A stretch of DNA of 64,000 nt, taken from positions 1,112,001-1,176,000 of the forward strand of contig NC_083675.1 of the NCBI RefSeq assembly GCF_030384665.1. The letters are read 5' to 3'. The stretch is from Lodderomyces elongisporus (lineage: Eukaryota; Ascomycota; Pichiomycetes; Serinales; Debaryomycetaceae). The translations under genes and the position numbers were made by a program. The first letter of the stretch is position 1. Each line of letters begins with the position of its first letter. A model generated the notes under the pieces. It searched no databases. It was given only the letters and a program-made list of their open reading frames with translations, and had not been told where the DNA came from. Below are positions 31,059 through 40,480 of this stretch, in pieces.

Positions 31059-31687
31059 TTAACTGGCATGGGGAAAAGAAAATATTATACCTTATTTGAA
31101 AGATAGTCTATTTTCTTAGCTTTATTTCTTTTCGTGTTTGTTTGAAAAGGAACAGGAAAAGGAAAAGGGTAAAAAAAAAGCAAAAGAAAATATATATATT
31201 AAGTGGTGGGGATTTACGTGGGGTGGGTTAGGCTGAAAGCTGAGAGTTCGAAGGCTAAGAGAACTGAGAATTTCGCAAATTTCTCTGCGGCTAGATTTCT
31301 TATTTGGCTGTTTCTTATTCTCTTTCTCCTTTGGAATTAACTTACAGATTTTGGTTTCTTTTCTGTTTTTTTTTTAACTACGACTGTGGAAAAGAAGAAT
31401 AGCCCCCTCCCCCATCCCAAAGGAAAGAGAATAGAATTATGTCATTTTACATCTAAATAGATTTTAAGAGCTTACAAAGACGGTACTTGACTAAACACGT
31501 TGGTGAGTGACTACTTCACTTACATGTACTCAAACACTACTCTCTCTTCACTATCAGCCCTGCTTCTAATACTTTGAATGAATTTTCTCTTCCTTTATAT
31601 CTTCTTTAACCCTGTTTACTTTTCTTTTCTTTTCTTCTTCTCCTCCTCCTCCCCCTGCCCATGCTCCTCCTGCTCTGCCCCCTCCAT
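31059..31687. other. Intergenic: HEM25 promoter / CDC43 3' end
   Basis: Contains a CT-rich tract (31620-31670) next to the CDC43 stop, a C-rich patch (31403-31418) and A/T tracts. No gene seen. A GAGTTCGAAGGC segment near 31246 looks faintly like a tRNA B box but has no tRNA fold around it. Confidence 0.5.
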
Positions 31688-32944
31688 CTATAAATCTTCA
31701 GTGCTTGAGACTAGATAATGTTCATAAACCTCTTTGCTGATGACGAGTAAAGGTTCGATTTCAGTCAATTCAAATCTCTTGTGATCCCACAAGGATAAAC
31801 TAGCCAAAGCAAGGTAGGTGTGCATGGGATCAGGTGTTGATTCGGGAACACTAGAAAACCCACCCAACATTGAATTTTGAGTGTTTTCAAGTAGATACTT
31901 TTCTGCTGCGTCTCTATCAAATAGCGTTAAATTGCTCCTGTTTATCAAAAACAAGCTTCCCGTACACCACCACGAATAGCAAGTGTCACTTCTCTTGTTA
32001 TTTCTTCCATTGAAACCACCTACATCAATGTTATGAAAATATTTGTCCTCCTCCTCTAGCTCCTCCTCTAGCTCCTCCTCCAGCTCCTTTATATCATCTT
32101 TTTCATAATCATTAACATCATCATCGTCATACTCAAAACCAGCTTTTGAGGCGCCCAGTCCCAGTTTTCCATTCAATGGAAACAGTGTTTGACGATGTAG
32201 CAACCAATTCCTTGTCTTTTCAAGCTCATTTACTGGGTAGTCTAATAATTTCAAAGACGCCACCGCACAAAAAGTGAACCCAAGGTGAGGTTCGTCCAAG
32301 TTCTGATGGCAAAATCCACCATTGTAATCCAACCGGTTCAAGATAAAGCACTTTAGCAGGTTCGTGTCTATATCTGTTGTGATATCAACTCCTTTTCTAT
32401 CTAGTATCAACTTGCGGAGAATCAAGGCTATATAACACTGACGCAAGTCCATCTCACCAAACCCAACTTCATTCACCGATTGTGAAAACCCTCCAACATT
32501 ACTGTTCCTACTTGAAGTATTGGTACTATTAGCACTATTATTTTCGTTCTCATTCTTGTTCTTGTTCTGGCAACGAATCACATAATTCAATAGCTTTTTC
32601 CAATCCATTTTCTTAAAGTCTGACTCTAGGATCATCAATATGTATACGGCAAACAAGCACGCAGTTAAATTACCATAGTCATATCTATCACCAGCATGCT
32701 GAAAGTACAGAGTCGCTCTAAACGTCGCATACTCATCATTCACAATGTAAAAATTGTCCCATATGTAGTTTTCGTAATGTCGCAACTCTTCTTTCAGAAA
32801 ATTAAATTTATTCAACAATTTGAGTCCATGTAAACAAAAGTAGATTATCGCAAGCTTGTTTGAATCCTCGGAAGCTGCTTGTGCTGGAAGCGCAATCAAA
32901 CATCGATTGAAGAATTTCTCATGTCTGACGTGATTGAGCGACAT
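31688..32944 (-). CDS. CDC43: Geranylgeranyltransferase type I beta subunit Cdc43
   Basis: Cdc43 pairs with Ram2 to geranylgeranylate CaaX proteins such as Rho1 and Cdc42. The 418-residue protein shows prenyltransferase alpha-alpha barrel repeats: DLRQCYIALILRKL, GGFCHQNLDEPHLGFTFCAVASLKLL and LGGFSSVPESTPDPMHTYLALASLSLW. The zinc ligands are visible as Asp and Cys in SDTCYSWWCTGSL (about residue 318) and His in DPMHTY (about 372). Between repeats there is an acidic, low-complexity insertion (encoded at about 32040-32125, with ELEEELEEELEEED) and an Asn/Ser-rich one (about 32510-32565). The start MSLNHVRHEKFFNRCLIALP matches the family N-terminus. Confidence 0.92.
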   Translation of the reverse strand: MSLNHVRHEKFFNRCLIALPAQAASEDSNKLAIIYFCLHGLKLLNKFNFLKEELRHYENYIWDNFYIVNDEYATFRATLYFQHAGDRYDYGNLTACLFAVYILMILESDFKKMDWKKLLNYVIRCQNKNKNENENNSANSTNTSSRNSNVGGFSQSVNEVGFGEMDLRQCYIALILRKLILDRKGVDITTDIDTNLLKCFILNRLDYNGGFCHQNLDEPHLGFTFCAVASLKLLDYPVNELEKTRNWLLHRQTLFPLNGKLGLGASKAGFEYDDDDVNDYEKDDIKELEEELEEELEEEDKYFHNIDVGGFNGRNNKRSDTCYSWWCTGSLFLINRSNLTLFDRDAAEKYLLENTQNSMLGGFSSVPESTPDPMHTYLALASLSLWDHKRFELTEIEPLLVISKEVYEHYLVSSTEDL

Positions 32945-33413
32945 CGATAGGAAACAAAGCCAATAGTATATTGCGTTTCTTGATGAAACAATTAATCAAC
33001 GAAATAATTATGACTTCAAAAGCTAATTAGCCAAACAAACAACCACAATCGATAAACCATATATGTTTCACTTACTTTTGGAAACAATTGCGCGCAATGT
33101 TTATGAATACAGGAATTCTTTTGCGTTCCAAGCTTATTACATTATATTTCAAGAGATCACATATAAAAATTATACGCGACAAGAGCAGAGAAAACTATAT
33201 ATTTTCCAATCTAATCTAAGCCAAGCCAAACCAAAAAAAAAATGAAAATAAAAATGAAAAATAGAAAAGATTTGACAGAAATGAAAGGATAAGAATTGAT
33301 CTAATTTTAAAACCTGATCAAATATTTGAAAGAAAAAAAAAAGGTCATCAGCATCAGCATCAGCATCAGCATTGTTTCATGCTACGCCAAATGAATTTTT
33401 CTTATTTTTGAAT
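32945..33413. other. Intergenic: CDC43 promoter / LYS5 3' end
   Basis: 469 bp, AT-rich, with an A-tract (33229-33242) and a GCATCA repeat (33347-33374) near the LYS5 stop. No gene seen. Confidence 0.5.
33347..33374. repeat. (CATCAG)n repeat
   Basis: Four to five copies of CATCAG, about 40 bp beyond the LYS5 stop codon. Confidence 0.85.
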
Positions 33414-34490
33414 TCATGAGTGTACATTCCTTTGCAATAGTGCAGTCATATTTATATCAAAACATTTGATACTTTTTATTGGATAGCTTGTAATCAATGA
33501 AATAATAACTGGTAATTTTTCTCTATTTCCATTACCACCACCGGTACCGCCGATATTGCCTTTTTTCAAGACTGAACTGCAGCAATAAAATTCGTTACGT
33601 ATATTGCTAACAAAATTGCATTTATCTATAAATAACTTGTCGGCGTTTATGGTAATATCTGAGAACCATTTCAACTCAAAATGTCTCTCGATCTCACTTT
33701 CCTGTTGTATGTGTTGCATTTCTTGTTGCATTTCTTGTTGCATTTCTTGTTGCATTTCTTGTTGTATTTCTTGTTGTTGTTGCTGTTGTTGTTGCTGTTG
33801 TTGTTGCTGTTGTTGTTGCTGTTGTTGTTGCTGTTGTTGTTGTTGTTGCGATCTCTCTTGCTGGTGCACACAATATTTGTAATCTCTTGCATACTCATCT
33901 TCATTGAATCCATCGCCCACCTTGAAATAGAAATCAGCAAGATCAATATTTAGTCCACACCCTAATAATTTCGTAAACGATTCTTTTAAAGTCCAGAAAT
34001 GATTAAACTTGAAGTACGAATTGACTTGCTCGACTTCGTGTTCACTGAAAATAGGTTTGAATTCATCCAAATATCTTTCACTTGAAATGTTCTGTTCCAG
34101 ATGGGACAAATCGATGCCAATGGCGGACCCATTACAAACAACAAGTGCGATAATGTCATTTGATGAACTCGAATTGAACTCCAAATTATTGATAAGTGGT
34201 TTGCCATATTCATTATATGCAAATTGGACTTGCAGAAAGTTCAGTGAGTTTTTGAGAACTTTATTTAAAACATGACGAGTAAATAAATGGCTAACGAGTT
34301 GTTTTATACGAAATTTTACAGGATTAAGCGATTGAATATGTGTCTGTAGCTTTATATCATTGAGTAGTCTCAAACTCGTTTCAAAATTATAGTCATCTTG
34401 TAAGAACTCGCCTACTTCGGAGAGGTCGGTCACAAAGAGCGTTATATTTGAACTAGTCCATTGGTTAGACCCTAACTTCTGGGTTCCCAT
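33414..34490 (-). CDS. LYS5: Phosphopantetheinyl transferase Lys5 with poly-Gln insertion
   Basis: Lys5 transfers 4'-phosphopantetheine from CoA to the alpha-aminoadipate reductase Lys2 in lysine synthesis. Family motifs are present: IGIDLSH (about residue 122) for magnesium binding and FWTLKESFTKLLGCGL (about 163-178), the W-x-x-KE-x-x-x-K signature. I place the start at the ATG at 34490 (MGTQKLGSNQWTSSN), giving 358 residues. The frame opens 36 codons earlier, at ATG 34598, but that stretch is a Leu/Phe repeat from a CAGAAA/CAGGGT tract and looks like leader sequence. After the transferase core there is an insertion of 26 Gln codons (33771-33848) followed by QQEM repeats (33703-33770), absent from the usual enzyme. 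Confidence 0.87.
   Translation of the reverse strand: MGTQKLGSNQWTSSNITLFVTDLSEVGEFLQDDYNFETSLRLLNDIKLQTHIQSLNPVKFRIKQLVSHLFTRHVLNKVLKNSLNFLQVQFAYNEYGKPLINNLEFNSSSSNDIIALVVCNGSAIGIDLSHLEQNISSERYLDEFKPIFSEHEVEQVNSYFKFNHFWTLKESFTKLLGCGLNIDLADFYFKVGDGFNEDEYARDYKYCVHQQERSQQQQQQQQQQQQQQQQQQQQQQQQQQEIQQEMQQEMQQEMQQEMQHIQQESEIERHFELKWFSDITINADKLFIDKCNFVSNIRNEFYCCSSVLKKGNIGGTGGGNGNREKLPVIISLITSYPIKSIKCFDINMTALLQRNVHS
33703..33848 (-). repeat. In-frame (CAACAACAACAG)n and QQEM-coding repeats in LYS5
   Basis: Seen on the plus strand as TTGTTGTTGCTG units (26 Gln codons) followed by four TTTCTTGTTGCA 12-bp units, each encoding Gln-Gln-Glu-Met. Pure tandem structure within a coding exon. Confidence 0.95.
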
Positions 34491-34814
34491 TAATTGTGTG
34501 AGAGCTGCTGATTTAGAGAAATACAAAAAGAGAAACAGAAACAGGGTCAGAAACAGGGTCAGAAACAAAAACAGAAACAGAAGAATAGAATAGTTCATGG
34601 ACGGCTCAAAGTTTATACAATGCGCGTAATCCTAGACTTTTCCATTTCAGTTTTTTTTTTTTTCTTCTTTATTATCCTTCCTTATTAACCTGCCACATAA
34701 TCGTTCTTCATCACCTTCGATTGTGCTTGAGGTACAGATTGCTTTATTTTCAAATACAATTTAGCTATGATGATAAACTGCTGGATATCTATATTCTAAA
34801 AGCCAAATCTCTAT
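34491..34814. other. LYS5 leader / 3' region of GLY1
   Basis: Contains the CAGAAACAGGGT repeat (34535-34580), a T-tract (34652-34663) and AT-rich sequence. The alternative LYS5 start at 34598 lies here. Confidence 0.5.
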
Positions 34815-35924
34815 TTAGTTATTCTCAGCTGTATAAAACTTGTAGCTTGTGGTAACCTCATATGGATTGCTTTGCGCATATTCAAACACCTCCAGGATCA
34901 CTTTTTTTGCATTTTCAAACGACTTTTGGGAGATTTGATAGTGGAAACTTACTCGTCCCGAATAGATCTTGACATTGTACTTGTCACTAATCTCAATCAA
35001 TTTGTTAGGATCGATTTTATTAGCAGCAATATCAACAAACACAAAATTTGTCTCTACTGGGTGCTCCAATATAATTCCTTTTTCTTTGCACATTTGGCCC
35101 AATTCCTTGGCCATTTCGTGAGTTTTCGCAAGCTTATCAAAGTTCTCTTCAATAGCGACAATGGCCATACTTGCCAATAGACCGCTTTGCCTAATACCTC
35201 CTCCATTCTGTTTTTTAAAGTGGTTTGCTTTGAGTATAAATTTTTTGTCACCAACCAAAACAGTTCCTATAGGTGCTCCCAAAGTTTTGGAAAGACAAAG
35301 CGATACGCTGTCAAAGTATTGACTATACTCCTTTAAACTTATCCCGGTTGCGGCACTAGCGTTCCATAGCCTGGCACCGTCCAAATGTAATTTGACATCA
35401 TTCTCTTTGCAAAATTGTGATATTTTTTTAATTTCTTCTAAAGGAAATATCATACCGTGTAATGTATTTTCAAGACAGATTAATTTTGTTGGCGCGCCAT
35501 GAATCTCGCCGTCATCGGGCACAAAATTGGGCAAGATATCATCCTCCAATGTCAAATGATTGCCGTTTTTTGGGTGTATGGGCTGAACTCTGGCCTGTGT
35601 CAAGGTTGACATTCCACCAGCCTCATGCTCGTAAACGTGACCACGATAGTCGCATAGTATACTATACGGTGGCTGCGACAAATTAACCCTCATGGCAATT
35701 TGATTCGAAAGTGTGCCGCTGACACAAAATAGTCCCGCTTCTTTGCCGGTCATGGCAGCAACTTTTTCTTCCAATTTTTTGGTCATGGCATCCTCGTTGT
35801 AAACCGCATCACCCAATGTCGTTGTAGCCAATGACTGGATCATGGACACCGTAGGCGTGGTAAAGGTATCACTTCTAAAATCATTATGAGCTGGGCTCTG
35901 GTTTGCAAATACAGAGAGATCCAT
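34815..35924 (-). CDS. GLY1: Low-specificity L-threonine aldolase Gly1
   Basis: Gly1 cleaves threonine or allo-threonine to glycine and acetaldehyde in the cytosol, with pyridoxal phosphate, and is a main glycine source in yeasts. The 369-residue protein shows NDFRSDTFTTPT at the N-terminus, the PLP-stacking His96 in DYRGHVYEHEAGG, Asp182 in LHLDGARLWNA and the Schiff-base Lys213 in SLCLSKTLGAPIG. The substrate Arg region is near the C-terminus (SGRVSFHYQIS). Length matches yeast Gly1 (about 387). The start ATG at 35924 gives MDLSVFANQSPAHNDF, suitable for the family. Glycine made here could feed the carrier encoded by HEM25 in the same window, but no co-regulation is implied. Confidence 0.95.
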   Translation of the reverse strand: MDLSVFANQSPAHNDFRSDTFTTPTVSMIQSLATTTLGDAVYNEDAMTKKLEEKVAAMTGKEAGLFCVSGTLSNQIAMRVNLSQPPYSILCDYRGHVYEHEAGGMSTLTQARVQPIHPKNGNHLTLEDDILPNFVPDDGEIHGAPTKLICLENTLHGMIFPLEEIKKISQFCKENDVKLHLDGARLWNASAATGISLKEYSQYFDSVSLCLSKTLGAPIGTVLVGDKKFILKANHFKKQNGGGIRQSGLLASMAIVAIEENFDKLAKTHEMAKELGQMCKEKGIILEHPVETNFVFVDIAANKIDPNKLIEISDKYNVKIYSGRVSFHYQISQKSFENAKKVILEVFEYAQSNPYEVTTSYKFYTAENN

Positions 35925-37408
35925 GTGTGTGTGATGTAGTATAAAATTCCAGCTTTATCGACCAGTTGTAAGTGTTTGACTTCTTGCTATAATTGACAAG
36001 TTAGGAAATGAAGAATGCAAAAAAAAAAAAAAAAGAAAAAGCTGAAGACAAATCTAGACAAAATAAAAATTAGAAAAATTCAAAAGTAAGTGAAAAATGA
36101 CTAATTCGTGGTTTTCGGGAATTCTTTTTTAGCGCCGCGGAAATTATCACCAATTCAAGAAATATACCTTAGTTAAATCCGCTTGTTTAGTGATATATAG
36201 AAATATAAATATGAAGATACAAACACATACATATGTAGAGCCCTAGAGATTCAAAGCTACATTTGCAATCAACCGAAATCTATCTAAATAATGGTTGGAA
36301 TGCTTTGTCTTTGTTTTTTGTTTTTGGTTTGATCACTGTCTAACTATTCTCAAGTGCAGCTAAGCTAAGGTCTACTTAAAAAAAGAGAATAGAGAGAAAC
36401 TAAAAAAAAGTACCAAAAATAAACTTAAAAGATACTTAAAAGAAAAAATGAAAGGGGGGGAAGGTTGTTTGGGTTGTACGAATGATGAACTGTCCTGCTT
36501 CTGAATACTTCAATTGTTATAAACATTTTCATAAAGTTGTTACTATTAGAGTTGTAACAAGTCCAAATCTTAAAAGAAAGTGAAAAAAAAAGAAGAGCTT
36601 ATACAAAGTTCAGTACGAATTTGGTTCAAAAGAATTAAAAAGTATTGTTTGCAAATAGGGAGGGAAATAGGGAAAAAATTTTCTTAAAAAGTATTAGTCT
36701 AAACAATGAAACATGTCGTTAGATACTGCTAAATGACGGTCTCTATACAATTGATTTGTTATCAGTGTGTAGAACAAAGGTAATTGGCCAGAGCTAACAA
36801 TCTCTATAGAACTTTCTGCTTTCCTTCCGACGCTTTTACCTTTCCACCCCTATTTTCTTCTTCCAAAAGATACGCAATTTGAAAAATTCTTTATCAGGGA
36901 CTTAGGCCATCTATCATAGCGGAATGTAAAAAAAAAACTTTCCTAATTGGGACTGGATTGCGCGTGCGCGCGAGTTGCGGTATTGATGAACGACCAACGT
37001 ATGGGGGGGGGGGGGGGGGGGGAGAATGTTAAAAAAATAAAAAAATAAAAATAAAATTTTTTTCTTGTATTTGTTGCTCATGGTTGATTCTTGCGCTATC
37101 TCAAGAATCTCTTCCCCCGCCCCAAAAAAAAAATTGGGGGTTTTTTTTATTTTATTTTTTTGGCGCTTTTGTCTTTATTTCTCCATTGGGCTCTTCAATT
37201 TTGAACTACCGATCCCCACTATTCACCAACAAAATGGCAAGATAAACTTATAAATACTTCATTTCCTGTTGTAGTTTTATCTTTTTTTCTTTGGTTTCTC
37301 CTTACACTTTGTTTTTTCTTTTCCTTTTTCATTCTTTTCCCTTTTTCCTTTTTTTCTTGTTGCTTCAATTACACGTCAATTGAGTTCCTTTTATATTTAA
37401 CAATTACA
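35925..37408. other. Divergent promoter region GLY1 / aldehyde dehydrogenase
   Basis: 1.5 kb. Contains an A-tract (36018-36034), a Z-DNA-type TGCGCGTGCGCGCG (36959-36972), a 20-G tract (37003-37022), A/T-tracts (37028-37060) and a T/CT-rich leader (37280-37370) right before the ALD start. No gene seen. Confidence 0.6.
37003..37022. repeat. Poly-G tract (20 G)
   Basis: Homopolymeric G run 387 bp upstream of the aldehyde dehydrogenase start, 30 bp after an alternating CG stretch. Confidence 0.95.
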
Positions 37409-38917
37409 ATGCCTCTCGAGTTGTCTTATCCAATCACTTTACCTGATGGCCAGAAATTCACCCAACCTTCTGGTTTGTTCATCAATAACGAGTTTGTTGC
37501 ATCCAAAAGTGGAAAAACTTTGGACTCTATAAACCCTGCCACTGGTGAAGTCAATGGTTCAGTTTATGCTGCTGAAAAAGAAGATGTGGATATTGCCGTT
37601 GCTGCTGCCAAAAAGGCGTTGCCCATATGGAAAAAGAAATATTCGGGTGAGAAAAGGGGTATCTTGTTGAACAAGGTTGTTGACGAATTACAAAGACAAA
37701 GAGACTTGTTAGGTGCTATTGAGGCATGGGATTCGGGAAAGACCAAGGACACAAATGCAATTTACGATATTGATATTTGTATTGAGACTTTTAGATACTA
37801 TGCTGGCTGGGCAGATAAAATCACTGGAAAACTCATACAAAATGATCCAAAAAAATTGGCATACACTGTGCACGAGCCAATCGGGGTTATTGGACAGATT
37901 GTGCCTTGGAACTACCCCTTGGCCATGGCATCGTGGAAACTTGCTCCCGCTTTGGCTGCTGGTAATGTGGTGGTTTTGAAAACCTCGGAGATTACTCCAC
38001 TCTCGATGCTCTATGTCGCACAAATCTTTAAGGATGTTGGATTCCCACCGGGAGTAGTGAATATTCTTTCAGGTTATGGCTCCACTGCCGGCGCAGCCTT
38101 GTGTGCTCACCCAGATGTGGCCAAGATTGCATTTACTGGTTCGACTGCTACCGGTAAGTTGATTGCTAAAGTTGCCGCCGACACCATGAAATTGGTCACT
38201 TTAGAATGTGGAGGCAAATCTCCATTGCTCATTCGTGCTGATGCTGATCTTGAACAAGCAGTGAAATGGGCCGCAATTGGAATCATGTCGAATCAGGGTC
38301 AAATCTGTACCTCAACGTCAAGAATATACGTACATGAGTCCATATATGACAAGTTTTTGGAAGCTTATGCTGCCCACGTTAAGAAGGATTACAAGCAAGG
38401 CACTATGTTTGAATCAGACTGTGTTGTTGGCCCACAAGTGTCTAAACAACAGTGCGACAAGGTCTTGAAATACATTGACATTGGTAAATCAGAAGGAGCA
38501 AGAGTGGTTTTGGGTGGTGAGAAAAACAATGATGGTGAATTATCAAAGGGTTACTTTGTTAGACCAACCATTTTTGCTGATGTTAAGCCGGACATGAGGA
38601 TTGTTCAAGAGGAAATCTTTGGCCCAGTTGTTGTAGTTGGTAAATTTAGCACTGATGAAGAAGCAATTGAGTTGGCCAATAACACTTCGTATGGTTTAGG
38701 ATCTGCTATCTTCACTAAGGACTTGGAGATTGCTCACAAGATGGCTGGAGATATTGAAGCTGGTATGGTGTGGATCAATTCCTCCAATGATTCGGATGTG
38801 CGTATTCCATTTGGAGGAGTAAAGATGTCTGGTGTTGGAAGGGAATTGGGTGAATATGGTTTGACAATGTACACGCAAGCCAAAGCAGTTCACGTCAACT
38901 TAGGGCTTAAATTGTGA
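37409..38917 (+). CDS. NAD(P)-dependent aldehyde dehydrogenase, cytosolic type
   Basis: This 502-residue class 1/2 aldehyde dehydrogenase would oxidise acetaldehyde or similar aldehydes to acids. Catalytic residues are all present: Asn168 (PWNYP), Lys191, the FTGST nucleotide loop (242-246), general-base Glu266 (LECGGKSP), nucleophile Cys300 (GQICTSTSR) and EIFGPVV near residue 408. The N-terminus (MPLELSYPITLPDGQKF) has no mitochondrial presequence, so it probably acts in the cytosol, like Ald6 and the Candida cytosolic enzymes. The strong pyrimidine-rich leader suits high expression. Which ALD paralogue this is cannot be settled without comparing all family members in the genome. Confidence 0.93.
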   Translation: MPLELSYPITLPDGQKFTQPSGLFINNEFVASKSGKTLDSINPATGEVNGSVYAAEKEDVDIAVAAAKKALPIWKKKYSGEKRGILLNKVVDELQRQRDLLGAIEAWDSGKTKDTNAIYDIDICIETFRYYAGWADKITGKLIQNDPKKLAYTVHEPIGVIGQIVPWNYPLAMASWKLAPALAAGNVVVLKTSEITPLSMLYVAQIFKDVGFPPGVVNILSGYGSTAGAALCAHPDVAKIAFTGSTATGKLIAKVAADTMKLVTLECGGKSPLLIRADADLEQAVKWAAIGIMSNQGQICTSTSRIYVHESIYDKFLEAYAAHVKKDYKQGTMFESDCVVGPQVSKQQCDKVLKYIDIGKSEGARVVLGGEKNNDGELSKGYFVRPTIFADVKPDMRIVQEEIFGPVVVVGKFSTDEEAIELANNTSYGLGSAIFTKDLEIAHKMAGDIEAGMVWINSSNDSDVRIPFGGVKMSGVGRELGEYGLTMYTQAKAVHVNLGLKL

Positions 38918-39294
38918 TAAAACTACGATTGTCGTTAAAGTGAACAAAGTAGATATATAAGAAAGAAAGAAAAAAAATAAAGAAGAAAAATAAATATAGA
39001 ACATACTGAATTTTATACAAGTAATGTTTAGCATTGGTATGAGTTACTTTGAGTTTCTCTAAAATTCCTTAATATGTCTTGGGTGTGATCTAGTGTGCTT
39101 TAGTGCTCTTTCTATAATCTAGATTTCATCCATTCATCCATTCATTTATTCTTTGTTTGTTTCTTTGTTTCTTTCATTCATTCATTCTTTCTTTTTTTGC
39201 TCTGAATTTGTTGATTATGAAGTTCATTGCAAGATCCTGGAGTGAGGATAAAGCCAAAGCCAAGCCGTAGCGACTGTGGTTTTGTGCATAGTTT

Positions 39295-39296
39295 TA

Positions 39297-39327
<31 letters not shown>

Positions 39328-39351
39328 GTGCGCGTTCGCGTGCGCGTGCGT
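39295..39351. repeat. Alternating purine-pyrimidine tract (TATGTG)n + CGCG
   Basis: A 41-bp strictly alternating pyrimidine-purine stretch (TATGTG units running into TGCGCG, 39295-39335) is followed by a 15-bp CG/TG alternation (39337-39351). This is a classical Z-DNA-prone composition. Confidence 0.9.
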
Positions 39352-39465
39352 CTGTACGCTTCTGTGTGCTTACGGTCTGTGTGCTTCTTCATGTATGCCA
39401 CCAGACTCAATGCATTGTAGAAAATAGGAACTCCGTGTCTCGTAATATAGAAGTACCACATGATT

Positions 39466-39680
39466 TTCGAATCTGCTTTTTACAACTGTCGACTATCGGT
39501 ATCGGCTATTTAGTTTTGAACAAGCATATGCAAAGGCTTGGAATCTTTATGAATCAACAAGATTACGAAGAATTAAAAATGTGGCGAGAGAAGAACAAAA
39601 AAAAAATACAACAAAAAAAATTTGAACAAGCCGGTTATCATGACCATATACATATACAATACCTCGGCCATAATCAGTAG
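39466..39680 (+). CDS. Possible small protein or second exon, uncertain
   Basis: The last 71 codons of an open frame ending at 39680 read like ordinary protein. They include a hydrophobic segment (FLQLSTIGIGYLVLN) and a charged tail (MNQQDYEELKMWREKNKKK), the layout of a small single-span mitochondrial or ER protein. Upstream the frame is only the TATGTG repeat, and no good ATG precedes the hydrophobic segment in frame except repeat-derived ones; the first internal ATG is after it. A spliced gene is possible, but I see no TACTAAC branch point. The start coordinate given is only where the frame begins to look coding. Confidence 0.22.
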
Positions 39681-40260
39681 CATTGATGAAATCAATAAAA
39701 GTTGAATAAAAAAAAAAATAAGATAAAGAGATGGAAGAAAAACATTTGTAAAATGAAAGAGATGTCAAAGTTTTCAGCTAAACAATACTCTATAAGCTGA
39801 ACCATCTTCTGCACACTCAACTCGCACTTGATCATTTGTCCATTATCCTCTCCACTTTATTTTCAACTCCTTCCCCTCCCCCCCTCTCCCCCCCCCCCCT
39901 CAACCTCTCCCTTTCTCTCTTCTTCTTTCGATACCAAATCCAGTCCCACATCATGGGCTATTTTGTTTTCCTCTATTCTACAAGTTGAAAGTATTTTGAT
40001 ATTTATACGTTATTTATTCTTATATACCGTAGCTTTTAATATTTTGTTTTTGGTTGTTTTCGTTGTGTTTTTTATCAATTGTATAAAGTCATCTTTTGAA
40101 GGATTACCATTACCTTAAATCTGTATTTAATTGTTTGACAATTTTTATTTCATTTTTTCAAAATTTAGTTTTTTTTTTTTCATTATTATTATTATTATCA
40201 TTTTTCTGGCACTAAAAAAGACCTGAACCCCCCGAAAAAAAAAAAAGAAAAAACAAAAGC

Positions 40261-40291
<31 letters not shown>

Positions 40292-40480
40292 CTATATGTA
40301 TTTACGCATTGGAAATTCAGGACGCTAATTTCAACATATAGGTCCCAGGGTCAACATTGTGCAATAACAAAACAGCTACAAACCTACACCATACCACATT
40401 AGTCAAATCCAAACACACATATACATACCATACAGCTTTTCATTTTTTTTCTATATACAATTGAATTGAGCCGATCCAGA

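Larger units (their letters stand above)
38918..40480. other. Intergenic: ALD 3' end / promoter of polyQ regulator
   Basis: 1.56 kb with CATT repeats (39129-39190), an alternating purine-pyrimidine tract (39295-39351), a possible small coding segment ending at 39680, a CT-rich block with 12 C (39888-39899), ATT repeats (40183-40198) and an (AT)n tract (40261-40292). Confidence 0.6.

Noticed and set aside
31241..31260. GAGTTCGAAGGC looked like a tRNA T-loop
   Set aside because: No complementary acceptor or anticodon stems within 100 bp on either side.
33604..33953. Cys-rich and Leu-rich ORFs opposite LYS5
   Set aside because: Shadows of the LYS5 glutamine repeat in other frames.
39296..39330. 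Multiple GTATGT sequences as intron donor sites
   Set aside because: They come from the (TATGTG)n repeat, and no TACTAAC-type branch point with a suitable acceptor was found downstream.
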